Shown: piece by piece, positions 17,133 through 26,707 of the stretch
How positions within the stretch are numbered: position 1 is the first letter of the stretch
Layout of the letters: the number at the start of each line of letters is the position of its first letter
NCBI RefSeq assembly: GCF_003285545.1
Contig: NZ_QLNV01000010.1
Location: 79,371 to 143,370 of the forward strand
Direction: 5' to 3'
DNA from: Sinomicrobium soli
GTDB taxonomy: Bacteria; Bacteroidota; Bacteroidia; Flavobacteriales; Flavobacteriaceae
Length of the DNA: 64,000 nucleotides
Notes under the pieces: model-generated
The model's database searches: none
The model's input: the letters and a program-made list of their open reading frames with translations, nothing else
What the model was told of the DNA's origin: nothing
Translations under genes and position numbers: made by a program

Positions 17133-18344
17133 TTACGCTTTGCACTCCATATTTCCGGCATATTCTTCCAGGTTTTTCATAAGTAAAGAAAGTATCATCA
17201 GTCCTCTGGGAACATGAAAACAGCCCTTCCATTTTCCACCTTTCAGTTCCAGGTTAACTTTTCCTTCACGAGTAAGGTAACCGAACCACTCTCCGTACTT
17301 TTCGTCTACAAAATGTTCCCAGGTATAATCGTGAAGCTTTACAAACCACTCCCAGCATCTCATATCACGGGTCAGATAGAAGCCTTTCAAGCAGGCTATC
17401 ATCGCTTCAATATGCGGCCACCACAGTTTTTGACTCCATTCCAATTGTTCCGGTGGCGACCCTTTCAGGTCCATAAAGTAATACAGGCCGCCGTATTTAC
17501 CATCCCATCCGTATTCCAGTGTTGAAATAACGATATCCACCCCCTTGAGTATAAGTTCCGAATCCCCCTGCCTTTCGGCAATATCCATTAAAAACCACAA
17601 GGTTTCCAATCCGTGACCAGGATTGATATGTCGTCCCTGAAACGAATCACTAATTTCCCCGTTAAGACCGACATTTTCCAAAATAATCCCATATTCCGGT
17701 TTGTAAAACTGGTTCACAATTTTATCTTTGACTGAATTGAGTTGTTGCTCAATAACCTCTCCATGCAATATATGGTCCAGTTCCAGTACCAGATTACTCA
17801 AAATCATGGGCAAGCCCAAATTCTGCAGTTCACGGGTATTGGGATAGGCCTTATTGTACTTTCCCTTCGGATTTTCCTGGCGTTCCAATATATTCTGAAA
17901 AGTGGTTTTTGCAATCTCAGTATATCGCGATTCGCCGGTAATTTTGCTCAATTGTCCAAAGGCCATGGCAGCAAAACAATCTGAAAAAATATTATATGGC
18001 TGTACCAGCGGATGTCCTTTCCGGTCTAAAGCAAAATACCAGCTGCCATCCTTTCCCCTCCCATAGTTTTCCAGAAAATCTGCTCCATGCGTGGCGATTT
18101 CCAACCAGTTTTTATCAGCACCAAAATTGCCATACAGCTTTGAAAATGTCCAAACCTGTCTGCATTGCAACCAGATGAACTTATCAGTATCATATACATT
18201 ACCGTTGGCAGTAAGACAGGTAAAATATCCCCCGTATTCTTTATCCAGAGAATAGTTTTCCCAAAAAGGTACGGTTTGTTTCAGCAGATTATCCTGATAT
18301 ATATTTTTATAAGATATAAAAGTTTCTTTAGTCAAGCTCAACAT
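17133..18344 (-). CDS. AGE-family epimerase/isomerase (N-acylglucosamine 2-epimerase-like)
   Basis: A protein of 403 residues with no signal peptide, so cytoplasmic. It has the (alpha/alpha)6-barrel family pattern: FWENYSLDKEYGGYFTCL, WLQCRQVWTFSKLY, NPGHGLETLWFLMD (active-site His near 244) and GCFHVPRGLMI (His near 376). AGE enzymes interconvert ManNAc/GlcNAc or epimerise or isomerise mannose, glucose or disaccharides. The GlcNAc 2-epimerase branch is used in sialic acid breakdown, but no sialidase or lyase is present here. It is the last gene of locus B behind two EEP genes, pointing to a sugar released from the imported substrate. Confidence 0.88.
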   Translation of the reverse strand: MLSLTKETFISYKNIYQDNLLKQTVPFWENYSLDKEYGGYFTCLTANGNVYDTDKFIWLQCRQVWTFSKLYGNFGADKNWLEIATHGADFLENYGRGKDGSWYFALDRKGHPLVQPYNIFSDCFAAMAFGQLSKITGESRYTEIAKTTFQNILERQENPKGKYNKAYPNTRELQNLGLPMILSNLVLELDHILHGEVIEQQLNSVKDKIVNQFYKPEYGIILENVGLNGEISDSFQGRHINPGHGLETLWFLMDIAERQGDSELILKGVDIVISTLEYGWDGKYGGLYYFMDLKGSPPEQLEWSQKLWWPHIEAMIACLKGFYLTRDMRCWEWFVKLHDYTWEHFVDEKYGEWFGYLTREGKVNLELKGGKWKGCFHVPRGLMILSLLMKNLEEYAGNMECKA

Positions 18345-18385
18345 TTATTTTCATTTATATCATTCTGTTAAAAACAGAACCAATT

Positions 18386-19213
18386 TTAATATTCCAATTT
18401 CATCACAATAGGCAGATGATCCGATGCATACGTTTCATTAACAGTATAAAAATCAACTATATCAAACGTCGATAACCCGATGCCATTTAACAGAAAATGA
18501 TCGATAGCACGAATGGGGTCCGGTGTAGGTGCCGTATTGGGGCAGGTTTCACAAGCCCTTTTAAAATCCGGCTCTATATATTGCCAGACCTGATTGTCAG
18601 GCAACATGTTAAAGTCGCCACCGATAATAATCGGAAAATCTGCATAGTCTTTCAGAAAGGCAATCATTTCCCTGGCATGTACAGCCCTGTATTCATCGAT
18701 TTCATGATGGTCTAAATGTGTAGTTGCAAAAAGCAGTTTTTTCCCCCTTGCTATTTCGACCTCTACCACACCTATTGTTCTTGGCTCTACTTCCAATGTG
18801 GCTCCTAAAATCTGTTTATTACTGTTTATAATGGCATATTTTGATAAAACGGCCAGACCATACGCCCCATTCGAACGGTCTGTTGCCTTCGCAAAATAAA
18901 AATGCATCCCCAGTTTATCGGCAATCGCTTTTGCCTGATCCAGATGCTTTCCGGAACGCTCGGTAAACCTGTCTACTTCCTGTAAAGCTACCAAATCCGG
19001 ATCTTCCTTCTCAATGGTACGGACAATGGCATCAATATCCACTATATCCGGTTTTGACGGTGGTTGTGCAATATGAATATTATACGACATCACCTTCAGG
19101 GTATTCTTTATCACTTCCTTTTCTTCTTCACTGCCCTTGTTTTTCCTTTCATTAGCACAGGATGCGAAACACAGCAGGGCAAAAAGCACATATAAATATT
19201 TCATCTTCATCAT
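18386..19213 (-). CDS. EEP family hydrolase B2, lipoprotein
   Basis: A protein of 275 residues with lipobox CFASC. Catalytic motifs: SYNIHIAQPP, LQEVD, TTHLDHH, GGDFNMLP, AIDHFLL and SDHLPI. The DYIF-type motif is changed to DHFL, but the Asp is kept. A Cys pair (CETC) in the loop before the ID motif has a counterpart in B1 (one Cys each side), possibly a disulfide. Its start overlaps the stop of EEP B1 by four bases (ATGA), so translation is coupled. Together with B1 it is a diverged tandem duplicate. The likely role is hydrolysis of a phosphodiester on the cell surface; the substrate is unknown. Confidence 0.87.
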   Translation of the reverse strand: MMKMKYLYVLFALLCFASCANERKNKGSEEEKEVIKNTLKVMSYNIHIAQPPSKPDIVDIDAIVRTIEKEDPDLVALQEVDRFTERSGKHLDQAKAIADKLGMHFYFAKATDRSNGAYGLAVLSKYAIINSNKQILGATLEVEPRTIGVVEVEIARGKKLLFATTHLDHHEIDEYRAVHAREMIAFLKDYADFPIIIGGDFNMLPDNQVWQYIEPDFKRACETCPNTAPTPDPIRAIDHFLLNGIGLSTFDIVDFYTVNETYASDHLPIVMKLEY

Positions 19214-20052
19214 TTTTTATTTTGGTCTGTTGTAAATTTTAACTCCATGACAAGCGGTAAGTGGTCTGACGCATACGTTTCCGGAATCGTGTAATAATCG
19301 TCAATTTCAAATATGGAATCCGCCGTTTTGTTTATAAAAAGATAGTCTATGGTGGTTCTTGCATTGGAAGCGGGAAAGGTTCCCGGGCAAACAACATCGC
19401 ATCCCCTTGTAAATGCTGTATTGAGAAGGTTCCATATCTCGTTGGTCGGAGGCATATTTAAATCTCCGCCAACTACTACGGGGAGTTCCGGATAGGTGTC
19501 CCTCAGATAAATGATCATCTCTCTCGCCTGGGCCCGCCTGCTCTTATCGGTGAGGTGGTCCAGGTGAGTGGCTCCGAAAATTACTTTTTGACCGTTTTCC
19601 ATTTCAATCCGGACCACACCAATACTTCTCATAAAAGCCTCCACCCCATCAGCTCCCGGCAATAAATGAGTGTCTGATGCCTCTATCGGATATCTGGACA
19701 AGATAGCCTGTCCTATTTCTCCTCCGTCCTGATTCATGGCTTTTGCAAAATAATAGTTCATTCCGGTCCGTTCCGCTATTTCCTTTGCCTGATCCAGATC
19801 ATTCCCCGAACGATTTGTAAATCGATCTACCTCTTGTAAAGCTACCAGATCCGGATTCGCTTCCTTAATTACATTCACGATACCATTGATATCCACAACC
19901 CCGGGTTCCGATGGCGGGTTTGCAATATGAATATTATAAGACATTACCTTTAAGGTTCCCTTTGTTCCGTTTCCTTCTCCGTCAGGATGACCTTCATCAT
20001 CGCCAGAGCAAGAAAGAAGGAACACAGCCAACAGCACAAATATATGTTTCAT
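19210..20052 (-). CDS. EEP family hydrolase B1, surface lipoprotein
   Basis: A protein of 280 residues beginning with a signal peptide and lipobox LLSC, followed by SGDDEG, the acidic pattern typical of surface-exported Bacteroidota lipoproteins. EEP motifs: SYNIHIANPP, LQEVD, ATHLDHL, GGDLNMPP, TIDYLFI and SDHLPL, complete. It lies 18 bp behind SusD and overlaps EEP B2 by four bases. The sequence is close to B2 (same NPPSEPGVVDI / QPPSKPDIVDI insertion after the first motif), which separates the B pair from the locus A pair. Probably a metal-dependent phosphodiesterase. Confidence 0.88.
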   Translation of the reverse strand: MKHIFVLLAVFLLSCSGDDEGHPDGEGNGTKGTLKVMSYNIHIANPPSEPGVVDINGIVNVIKEANPDLVALQEVDRFTNRSGNDLDQAKEIAERTGMNYYFAKAMNQDGGEIGQAILSRYPIEASDTHLLPGADGVEAFMRSIGVVRIEMENGQKVIFGATHLDHLTDKSRRAQAREMIIYLRDTYPELPVVVGGDLNMPPTNEIWNLLNTAFTRGCDVVCPGTFPASNARTTIDYLFINKTADSIFEIDDYYTIPETYASDHLPLVMELKFTTDQNKK

Positions 20053-20070
20053 ATGATTTTTTAATTTAGT

Positions 20071-21837
20071 TTACCATCCCGGATTCTGTCCCAGTTCCGG
20101 ATTCATCAATCTGTCTCTTTCCGGTATCGGATACAGGTAGAACTTATCGTTCCAGGTAATAGAGATATGCTCAAGCCAGGAAATTTCACCCCTGTTGCCA
20201 TTAGACAGCCTCATGGGGTTTACGTCTCCCCTGATATTATCAGATACATCTACATAAGTTACTCCGGGAAGCTGATTAGGAGGGGTACCCTGGTAAAACA
20301 GCACGTCGTTAACCCCATCGTCATTCAAATCCATAGGCACATTTAATTCCGCAACATAAAACCCATTCCAGTTTTTTTCAAACAAGTCTCCTTTGGCCCA
20401 TCTCACAAGATCGTAAAACCTGAAGCCTTCAAGAGCCAGTTCAATTCCGCGCTCTCTCCTCACTTCCAGCAACACCGGATCTGAAATACCCGGATAAAAC
20501 TCAGCCTGCAGATAAGGATCCACCGTGGTAGGCAAAGCCGTTGTTCCGTTGGTTATCCCGGCCCGGCGCCTTAATGCTCCGACAGAAGTATTCCAATCCT
20601 CGTCGGTCAATGTTCCTAATTCCGCCAATGCTTCAGCATAATTGAGCAATACCTCGGCGTAGCGAATAACCGGAATTATATTGTCATTGTTGCTTCCGCT
20701 ATCGTAAAAAGCATCTTTCAATACCCATTTAACAGGCTGATAACCTGTGTATGTATATGAAAATACCGGAGGAGAAGCAACGATTTCACCACCTATCACG
20801 CGTTCGTATCCCGGTGTACGTATAGTTTGTGACAAACGCTCATCCCTTTGGTATGTCTCCTCCGGAAAACCAATTCTCGAATAATTCGGTTTCGATGTAA
20901 AAGGTGTACCGTCTATACTGAGGTAGGTATGGACAAAACGGCGTGTTAAATTTAACCTGTCTCCATAAGTGGAACTGGTATAATACCAGTTGGCATCATG
21001 TAAAATACCCAGTTCCAAATCGTATATATTGGCCAGAATCACTTCTGAAGTGACGACCGATTTGCTCGTAAACAGATCGTAATAAGGAGTGTTCCCGGAA
21101 GTATTCAATGAAAAACCACCTTCATCGATCACTAATGCTGCCGCATCAGCAGCCTGTTCGAACAAATCATTTGCAGTTTCAACAAGTCCATAATCGGTAT
21201 GATATTTCCTGAAAGCACCCTCAAATAAAGCTACTCTCGACTTAAAGGCCGCTGCCACATATCTGGTGATCAGAGAACGCGAGTCATCACTTTCCGCAGT
21301 TATATGGGATATGGCATAGTCCAGGTCACTGAGAATAGAATCCATAACCACTACCCTGGAATCTCTTCCCGCATAAAGTATTTCATCTTCCTCCACATCA
21401 ATGGTTTTTGATACCCAGGGCACATCACCGAACCGCTTTACCTTGTCAAAATAGAACCATGCCCTGAAAAACCTCGCAAGACCATTGTAATGATCACGAA
21501 CCTCCGGCGAAAGTTCATCACTATTATTATTTTCAAGAAAGTAATTAATATTTCTCAGCCTGTCCCATGTCCATCCCGAACTTTGTTGCGGGCCAAAGGC
21601 ACCTTCCCTGAAAAAATCAGGAACTTCCTTTCTCGCGGCAATATCAGACATATTATCGGCCCTGATAATATCTGTGGCATCAGGCAGTATAGTGTAAAAA
21701 GAGTTGGCGTACAGATTCAACCCGCTTTCGGAGTTAAATACCGCTTCAGGGCCTACCGCAGATACCGGTTCCTGGTCCAGCTCGCTACAACCTGCCATCG
21801 TCAAAATTACCAGGCCAGCGTAAAATATGTTTTTCAT
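20071..21837 (-). CDS. SusD/RagB family substrate-binding lipoprotein (locus B)
   Basis: A protein of 588 residues with lipobox TMAGC and SELD after the Cys. SusD features: LNLYANSFYTILPDA, WTWDRLRNINYFLENN, FRAWFYFDKVKRFGDVPWV, IRYAEVLLNYAEALAEL, RRERGIELALEGFRFYDLVR and a C-terminal FYLYPIPERDRLMNPELGQN. It lies 11 bp behind SusC, so it is co-transcribed and probably translationally linked. It binds the locus B substrate at the cell surface and closes the SusC channel. Substrate unknown. Confidence 0.95.
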   Translation of the reverse strand: MKNIFYAGLVILTMAGCSELDQEPVSAVGPEAVFNSESGLNLYANSFYTILPDATDIIRADNMSDIAARKEVPDFFREGAFGPQQSSGWTWDRLRNINYFLENNNSDELSPEVRDHYNGLARFFRAWFYFDKVKRFGDVPWVSKTIDVEEDEILYAGRDSRVVVMDSILSDLDYAISHITAESDDSRSLITRYVAAAFKSRVALFEGAFRKYHTDYGLVETANDLFEQAADAAALVIDEGGFSLNTSGNTPYYDLFTSKSVVTSEVILANIYDLELGILHDANWYYTSSTYGDRLNLTRRFVHTYLSIDGTPFTSKPNYSRIGFPEETYQRDERLSQTIRTPGYERVIGGEIVASPPVFSYTYTGYQPVKWVLKDAFYDSGSNNDNIIPVIRYAEVLLNYAEALAELGTLTDEDWNTSVGALRRRAGITNGTTALPTTVDPYLQAEFYPGISDPVLLEVRRERGIELALEGFRFYDLVRWAKGDLFEKNWNGFYVAELNVPMDLNDDGVNDVLFYQGTPPNQLPGVTYVDVSDNIRGDVNPMRLSNGNRGEISWLEHISITWNDKFYLYPIPERDRLMNPELGQNPGW

Positions 21838-21848
21838 AATTTTATTTT

Positions 21849-24800
21849 TTAAAACGTTAGGCTGAATCCCAAGGACACACTTCTTAAAATCGGATAATTG
21901 AATCCGTCACCATAATTCTGGTTTGACACATCCTGATCTGATGCTCCGATATTTTCCACGTCCAGGGCTTTGGTGTTTTTATACAATGGTGAAAACGAAA
22001 AAAGGTTTTCTCCCGACGCGTATACCTGTAATTTGCTTATCCCGATCCGGCTCAATACCTCATCGGGTATATTGTAACCAATCTGCAGGTTTTTCAACCT
22101 TACGTAAGCAGCGTTTTGAAGATATCTGGTCTGAACCTCTCTCAGGGCTCCACCTGCTGCCCAGGCCAGATATCCGGTATATCTCGGGAAATAAGCATCC
22201 GTGTTTTCGGGAGTCCATATATTTCCGATATGTGATTTTAAAGCTGTGGAATACGGTGCATTGTATTGCCCCCAAAAATCACTTGCTCCCCTGCTGGGGT
22301 ACCAGTCCTGTTTTCCTACACCCTGTATGAATGCATTAAAGAATATATTGTTCCAGTCGGCATTCAGGTTGACCCCGAATAAATAGCGTGGCCTGGAATT
22401 ACCTATTACCTTTCTGTCACCCGGTTTATCTGCGGTATTTTCACCGTTATCTATGATCCCGTCATTATTCAGATCCCTGAATTTAATATCGCCCGGTCTC
22501 CAGACACCAACTGCCGTAGTACTGAACAGGCTCTGGTCTGCAGACGTTTTTACATCTAATGCAGACAAGAAAAAACCATCGGTTACTTTTCCCCATATTT
22601 CTCCCAGAATCTGTCCTTCATAATAATCGTTTAGCCGCCTGGTGGGATTGTTGTATTTCAGTATTTTGGTAATGTTATCGGCCAGATTAACACTGATACC
22701 GTAGTTAAAAGGCTTTGCAGCCATATCAAAACCATCTCTCCAGGACAAGGAGGCTTCCCATCCCCTGGTTTCCAAATCGGCATAGTTTCCCCTGGGAGAG
22801 CCGGCTCCGAAAATAGCCGGTAATTCCGGGCCTGCAGTAAACATATCCCTGGTAGTACGTACATAAGCATCCATAGACAGGCTTAACCTGTTTCTTAACA
22901 TTGCCAGGTCTACACCGATATTTTTGGTAGTTACCGTCTCCCAGGTCAGACCATCAGGCAATACCGAAGGATCCGTAGTATAGGAAGGTAGCTCCCCATT
23001 CAGAATCTTGTTCAAACGTCCGATGCTCAACAGTTCCTGAAACATATACGAACTGATATTTCCATTACCCAGTGAACCGTATGAAGCACGTACCTTTAAA
23101 TTAGACACGATCTCATCAGGTACTTTCCAGAAAGGTTCGGAAGCAATATTCCATCCCACAGAAACCGAAGGGAAAAATGCATATCTCTGATCTTCAGGAA
23201 ATTTTGACGAACCGTCATAACGACCATTTACTTCCAGCAGGTACCGGTTCCTGAAATCATAATTAAACCTGAAGAACCCTCCTGCTATCACCCATTTTTC
23301 ATATCCTCCGGACGTGATCATACTTTCACCTACTGCAAGGTTGATATCGCTGGCATCCTCAAACAAAAGTCCGTTGCGCTGCATCCCCACTCTCTTAAAA
23401 GTATTCGATTCATAATTAAACCCTCCCAAAACCTTAAAGTTATGGGTATCGTGTATCGACTTGCTGTACTCCCCGTAAATATTTCCTGCCAGATACTCCG
23501 AATCTCCGTCAATTACCCTGTAGTCATTGTATGCAGCCCCCAGATAGTCTATAACTCCACGTGTTCTGCTATACGGCACCGGAACTCTTCTCCGGGTTTC
23601 GTAACTACCGGTAGATTGATATGTAAAATCTCCTTTTACCTTAAAAGCATGATCAAGGAAATCTGCTTCAAAATTAGTAGTGTTCCTGAACACCCTGTTA
23701 TCCTTATCCAGGCTATTTTTCCCATAGTACAGGTCGCCTATGGAAAAAGCCCCCGTATGTGTTAAGGTACCATCAGGGTTAAACACCGGTGACATTGGAA
23801 ATCCGGCAGCCGCCATCACCCGCCAGACATCCCCGTTACCCCCGACAATTATGGGGTTGTGGTATTTGGTGTTTGAGAAACTCGCATTGTTTCCCACCTT
23901 GAGCCACGGAAAAAGTTGCATAGAGGCTTTAGCCCTGAAATTATACATGGCGTAATCATCAGAATTATACCGGAACAAACCGGGTTGTTTTAATACCTGA
24001 CCGGTTACATAAAAATCTGCTTTTTCAGTACCCCCTGATATCGATATGTTATGATCTACGGCATGGGTTGAGTTTTTATATAACAGATCCATCCAATCAG
24101 TACTGTCGTAGTACACATATTCTCCCGTAACCGGATCTATTTCTATTATCGGGGCATCCGGATCCAATGACCTGCGATGTAACTCAGCCAGGTATTCCTG
24201 GGAAAAATTCATGCTGACATTTACATTTTGCGGAGTACTGGCATAATTATTCCAGCTTGAAAAAGCCTCATTAAACATACTTGCCCAGGTATATCCGTCT
24301 GTGACATAATCCGGCAATACCGTAGGTGTTTTTATACTTATATTGCTGGAATATGTAACAGACATCTTACTTTTTCCCGGATTTTTGGTCGTTATCAAAA
24401 CCACTCCGAAAGCACCACGGGCCCCATAAATGGCTGCCGATGAAGCATCCTTAAGCACCGAGACGGTTGCGATGTCATTAGGGTTCAGCAATGCCGGATC
24501 GCCCTGTACTCCATCGATCAGGACCAGGGCATTTCCGCCCTGACCTATTGAAGTGGCTCCCCTGATATTAAATGTTGCCGATTGTGTCGGTTTTCCATCG
24601 GCAGGAATGATATTCAGGTTGGCTATGGCTCCCTGAAGGCCCTGTGAAAGATTTGTTATAGGGCGGTTCTCAAACACATCAGAACTTACCTGATCTACAG
24701 CACCTGTCAGGTTTTCCTTTTTCTGGGTACCATAACCTACTACCAATACTTCATCAAGTGCAGTCACATCTTCTGTCAAAATGATGGTAAGATTATTGTG

Positions 24801-25079
24801 ATCTGTACTAAAAGCTTCCTCCCGGCTTTTATACCCTAAATAAGATATTTGTAAAACACCCTCGGAAACAGGTAAGCCAAGTTCAAAATCCCCATCAAAA
24901 CCGGTAACTGTATACGCACCACTTTCTTCATGGTATACCGTGACCCCCATAAGAGGCTCTCCGGATTCAGACACAACCTCTCCCTTTACCACTACCTGCT
25001 GTTGCTGTGTGGAGTACACCATACCCGGAGAAAAAGATAAGGTCAGGATTATCAACAATACTTGTAATGTTTTCATCAA
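21849..25079 (-). CDS. SusC/RagA TonB-linked outer-membrane transporter (locus B)
   Basis: A protein of 1076 residues. After the signal peptide comes a CarboxypepD-like domain (about 25-110, GEVVSESGEPLMGVTVYHEE), the SusC signature ALDEVLVVGYGTQKKENLTG, a plug (IRGATSIGQGGNALVLIDGV, LKDASSAAIYGARGAFGVVL) and a barrel ending VSLGFSLTF. Unlike the locus A receptor it has no STN domain, so it should not signal through a FecR. The ROK regulator next door is a more likely control. It forms the import channel with the following SusD. Confidence 0.95.
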   Translation of the reverse strand: MMKTLQVLLIILTLSFSPGMVYSTQQQQVVVKGEVVSESGEPLMGVTVYHEESGAYTVTGFDGDFELGLPVSEGVLQISYLGYKSREEAFSTDHNNLTIILTEDVTALDEVLVVGYGTQKKENLTGAVDQVSSDVFENRPITNLSQGLQGAIANLNIIPADGKPTQSATFNIRGATSIGQGGNALVLIDGVQGDPALLNPNDIATVSVLKDASSAAIYGARGAFGVVLITTKNPGKSKMSVTYSSNISIKTPTVLPDYVTDGYTWASMFNEAFSSWNNYASTPQNVNVSMNFSQEYLAELHRRSLDPDAPIIEIDPVTGEYVYYDSTDWMDLLYKNSTHAVDHNISISGGTEKADFYVTGQVLKQPGLFRYNSDDYAMYNFRAKASMQLFPWLKVGNNASFSNTKYHNPIIVGGNGDVWRVMAAAGFPMSPVFNPDGTLTHTGAFSIGDLYYGKNSLDKDNRVFRNTTNFEADFLDHAFKVKGDFTYQSTGSYETRRRVPVPYSRTRGVIDYLGAAYNDYRVIDGDSEYLAGNIYGEYSKSIHDTHNFKVLGGFNYESNTFKRVGMQRNGLLFEDASDINLAVGESMITSGGYEKWVIAGGFFRFNYDFRNRYLLEVNGRYDGSSKFPEDQRYAFFPSVSVGWNIASEPFWKVPDEIVSNLKVRASYGSLGNGNISSYMFQELLSIGRLNKILNGELPSYTTDPSVLPDGLTWETVTTKNIGVDLAMLRNRLSLSMDAYVRTTRDMFTAGPELPAIFGAGSPRGNYADLETRGWEASLSWRDGFDMAAKPFNYGISVNLADNITKILKYNNPTRRLNDYYEGQILGEIWGKVTDGFFLSALDVKTSADQSLFSTTAVGVWRPGDIKFRDLNNDGIIDNGENTADKPGDRKVIGNSRPRYLFGVNLNADWNNIFFNAFIQGVGKQDWYPSRGASDFWGQYNAPYSTALKSHIGNIWTPENTDAYFPRYTGYLAWAAGGALREVQTRYLQNAAYVRLKNLQIGYNIPDEVLSRIGISKLQVYASGENLFSFSPLYKNTKALDVENIGASDQDVSNQNYGDGFNYPILRSVSLGFSLTF

Positions 25080-25094
25080 TATTCTTTTAGATGA

Positions 25095-26297
25095 TTAATA
25101 GAGAAAGATTACATCGTCAATACTAATCCTGGGCTTTCTGTTATTGGCAAACGGCACAGAGGAATTAACCAGTCTGAATCTTACGTTTTGGTCAGGGTCT
25201 GCAGTATCCAGGGTTACTTCTTCAGTAATAAGCACCTCCGAATTAATATCTATGGTAAACGATGCCACAAATTCATAAGTGCTTCCCTGGTCATAAGAAA
25301 TCTCTAAATCCAGCGTGGTGGGATTTACGTTACTCACCTCGGCAGAAGCCGGGTAAATACCGTGTGACAACCGTACCCCTTTTACGCCTTGCAAATCAAA
25401 CTGCATTTCCAGGATTCCATCCCTGAGTTCATTGTTCAGGTCTCCCCGAAGCCTGATACTCTGACTTCCGAACTTGAGATCGGCAGTGGTTCCTGCTGTT
25501 ATACCACCTGAAAGTCTCCAGCTACCCGTTCTCAAATTCAGGTTATGGTTATCGTAAGTCGTAGACGTATCGTTTTCAAAATCCTCCTTTAGCTCCGTAA
25601 TAAGCAATGCCAAGTCTTCCATAGAACGCGGATAGACCTTCAGCACGTCATTTTCTGTCCTGTTGATGCCGATAACCTGTGCAAACCCTTCCGGGGCCTT
25701 TTCATTATAAAAATCGGCAGATTCCAATACGGTCAGTTTTGCAGAAACAATATCGTCATCAATAGTATTCTCCCCACCTATTGTGCCGGTTTCCGCAGTA
25801 AATGTAACTTCTTCCACAGCCACCAGGACCGGCCCCCAGAATTGAGATTCCGCTGCTATGGTGGCAATATCAGACAAATGCGGTGTAATGTCTATTTTAT
25901 TACCGGTCGGAGCTACATTTACGGCCGATAAGTTTTTTACCCGTAATTCGCCATTCACGTAATGGAGCGTGGCACCATCAAGATTAATGTCTATTTCTTC
26001 TCCAGACTCATAATTAATGGCATTGGTCAACTCCAGTAATATGCCGGATAACTTTCCCGCTTCCTGAACTGCCAGAATTTCACTCTCAAAATTTCCATGT
26101 GAAAAATCTGAAATAACCACTCCTTTTATAGAAGTTTCACCAAATTTCAACCCGTCGTGTATCTCTACCTTGCGCAATGCCGAAATACTACCTGGTCTCG
26201 AAGTTCTATCTGGCTCAACAGGGTGATCATCGGAACACGATAACACCGTAACAATCAGCATTATGACCACCATAATTCTTGAATAGTTTGTTTTCAT
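25095..26297 (-). CDS. DUF5689-type surface lipoprotein (locus B)
   Basis: A protein of 400 residues with lipobox TVLSC and SDDHPVEPD behind it. About residues 45-220 show the OB-fold-like pattern of DUF5689 (IKGVVISDFSHGN, GILLEL, EIDINLDGATLHYVNGELRV). The C-terminal 150 residues form a beta-rich lectin-like or choice-of-anchor type domain (WRLSGGITAGTT, SQSIRLRGDLNNELRDG). Such proteins accompany SusCD pairs and extracellular nucleases or phosphoesterases in Flavobacteria and are thought to bind substrate at the surface. It is the first gene of the operon, 15 bp before susC, and divergent from the ROK gene. Confidence 0.75.
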   Translation of the reverse strand: MKTNYSRIMVVIMLIVTVLSCSDDHPVEPDRTSRPGSISALRKVEIHDGLKFGETSIKGVVISDFSHGNFESEILAVQEAGKLSGILLELTNAINYESGEEIDINLDGATLHYVNGELRVKNLSAVNVAPTGNKIDITPHLSDIATIAAESQFWGPVLVAVEEVTFTAETGTIGGENTIDDDIVSAKLTVLESADFYNEKAPEGFAQVIGINRTENDVLKVYPRSMEDLALLITELKEDFENDTSTTYDNHNLNLRTGSWRLSGGITAGTTADLKFGSQSIRLRGDLNNELRDGILEMQFDLQGVKGVRLSHGIYPASAEVSNVNPTTLDLEISYDQGSTYEFVASFTIDINSEVLITEEVTLDTADPDQNVRFRLVNSSVPFANNRKPRISIDDVIFLY

Positions 26298-26447
26298 ATT
26301 TCTGAATAAATATTTGTTAGTTAATTGATATGCTTGTTCTAACCCGTTCTGTCGATAATACCACCCGGAACATCAACAGCAGAAAAAGTCATAAACAGGT
26401 AGCTTATATATCAAGCTGAAAGGTCATAATTAAGTTTTGGAGATTAA

Positions 26448-26471
26448 GGTTAATCTGTTAACAGCTAAACC
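26448..26471. promoter_or_regulatory. 24-bp near-palindrome, candidate ROK operator
   Basis: The site reads GGTTAATCTG-TTAA-CAGCTAAACC with a perfect 10-bp core CTGTTAACAG; 20 of 24 positions are symmetric. It lies in the 410-bp AT-rich gap between the divergent DUF5689/SusCD operon and the ROK gene, 150 bp from one start and 237 bp from the other. ROK repressors bind such inverted repeats next to the genes they control. A half-like GGTTAAC lies near 26553. The rest of the gap shows no clear promoter box. Confidence 0.45.
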
Positions 26472-26707
26472 AGGTGCTAATATAAAAATATTTAATTAAT
26501 ATTTCAATTATTAAAAAATTAATTTAATAATACAAAATGATTAAATAAAGGTTAACAAGTCACTGTAGTATAGTTACCTGTATACATTAGCTTATAAAAT
26601 CTATTTATCACAAAACCCGACACTTATTAAATAATTTACAGAAGAGACATTTCAAATAGGTTTTTTTGGCTATTTTTATCTTTTGGAACATCATATCAGT
26701 TACAGAA

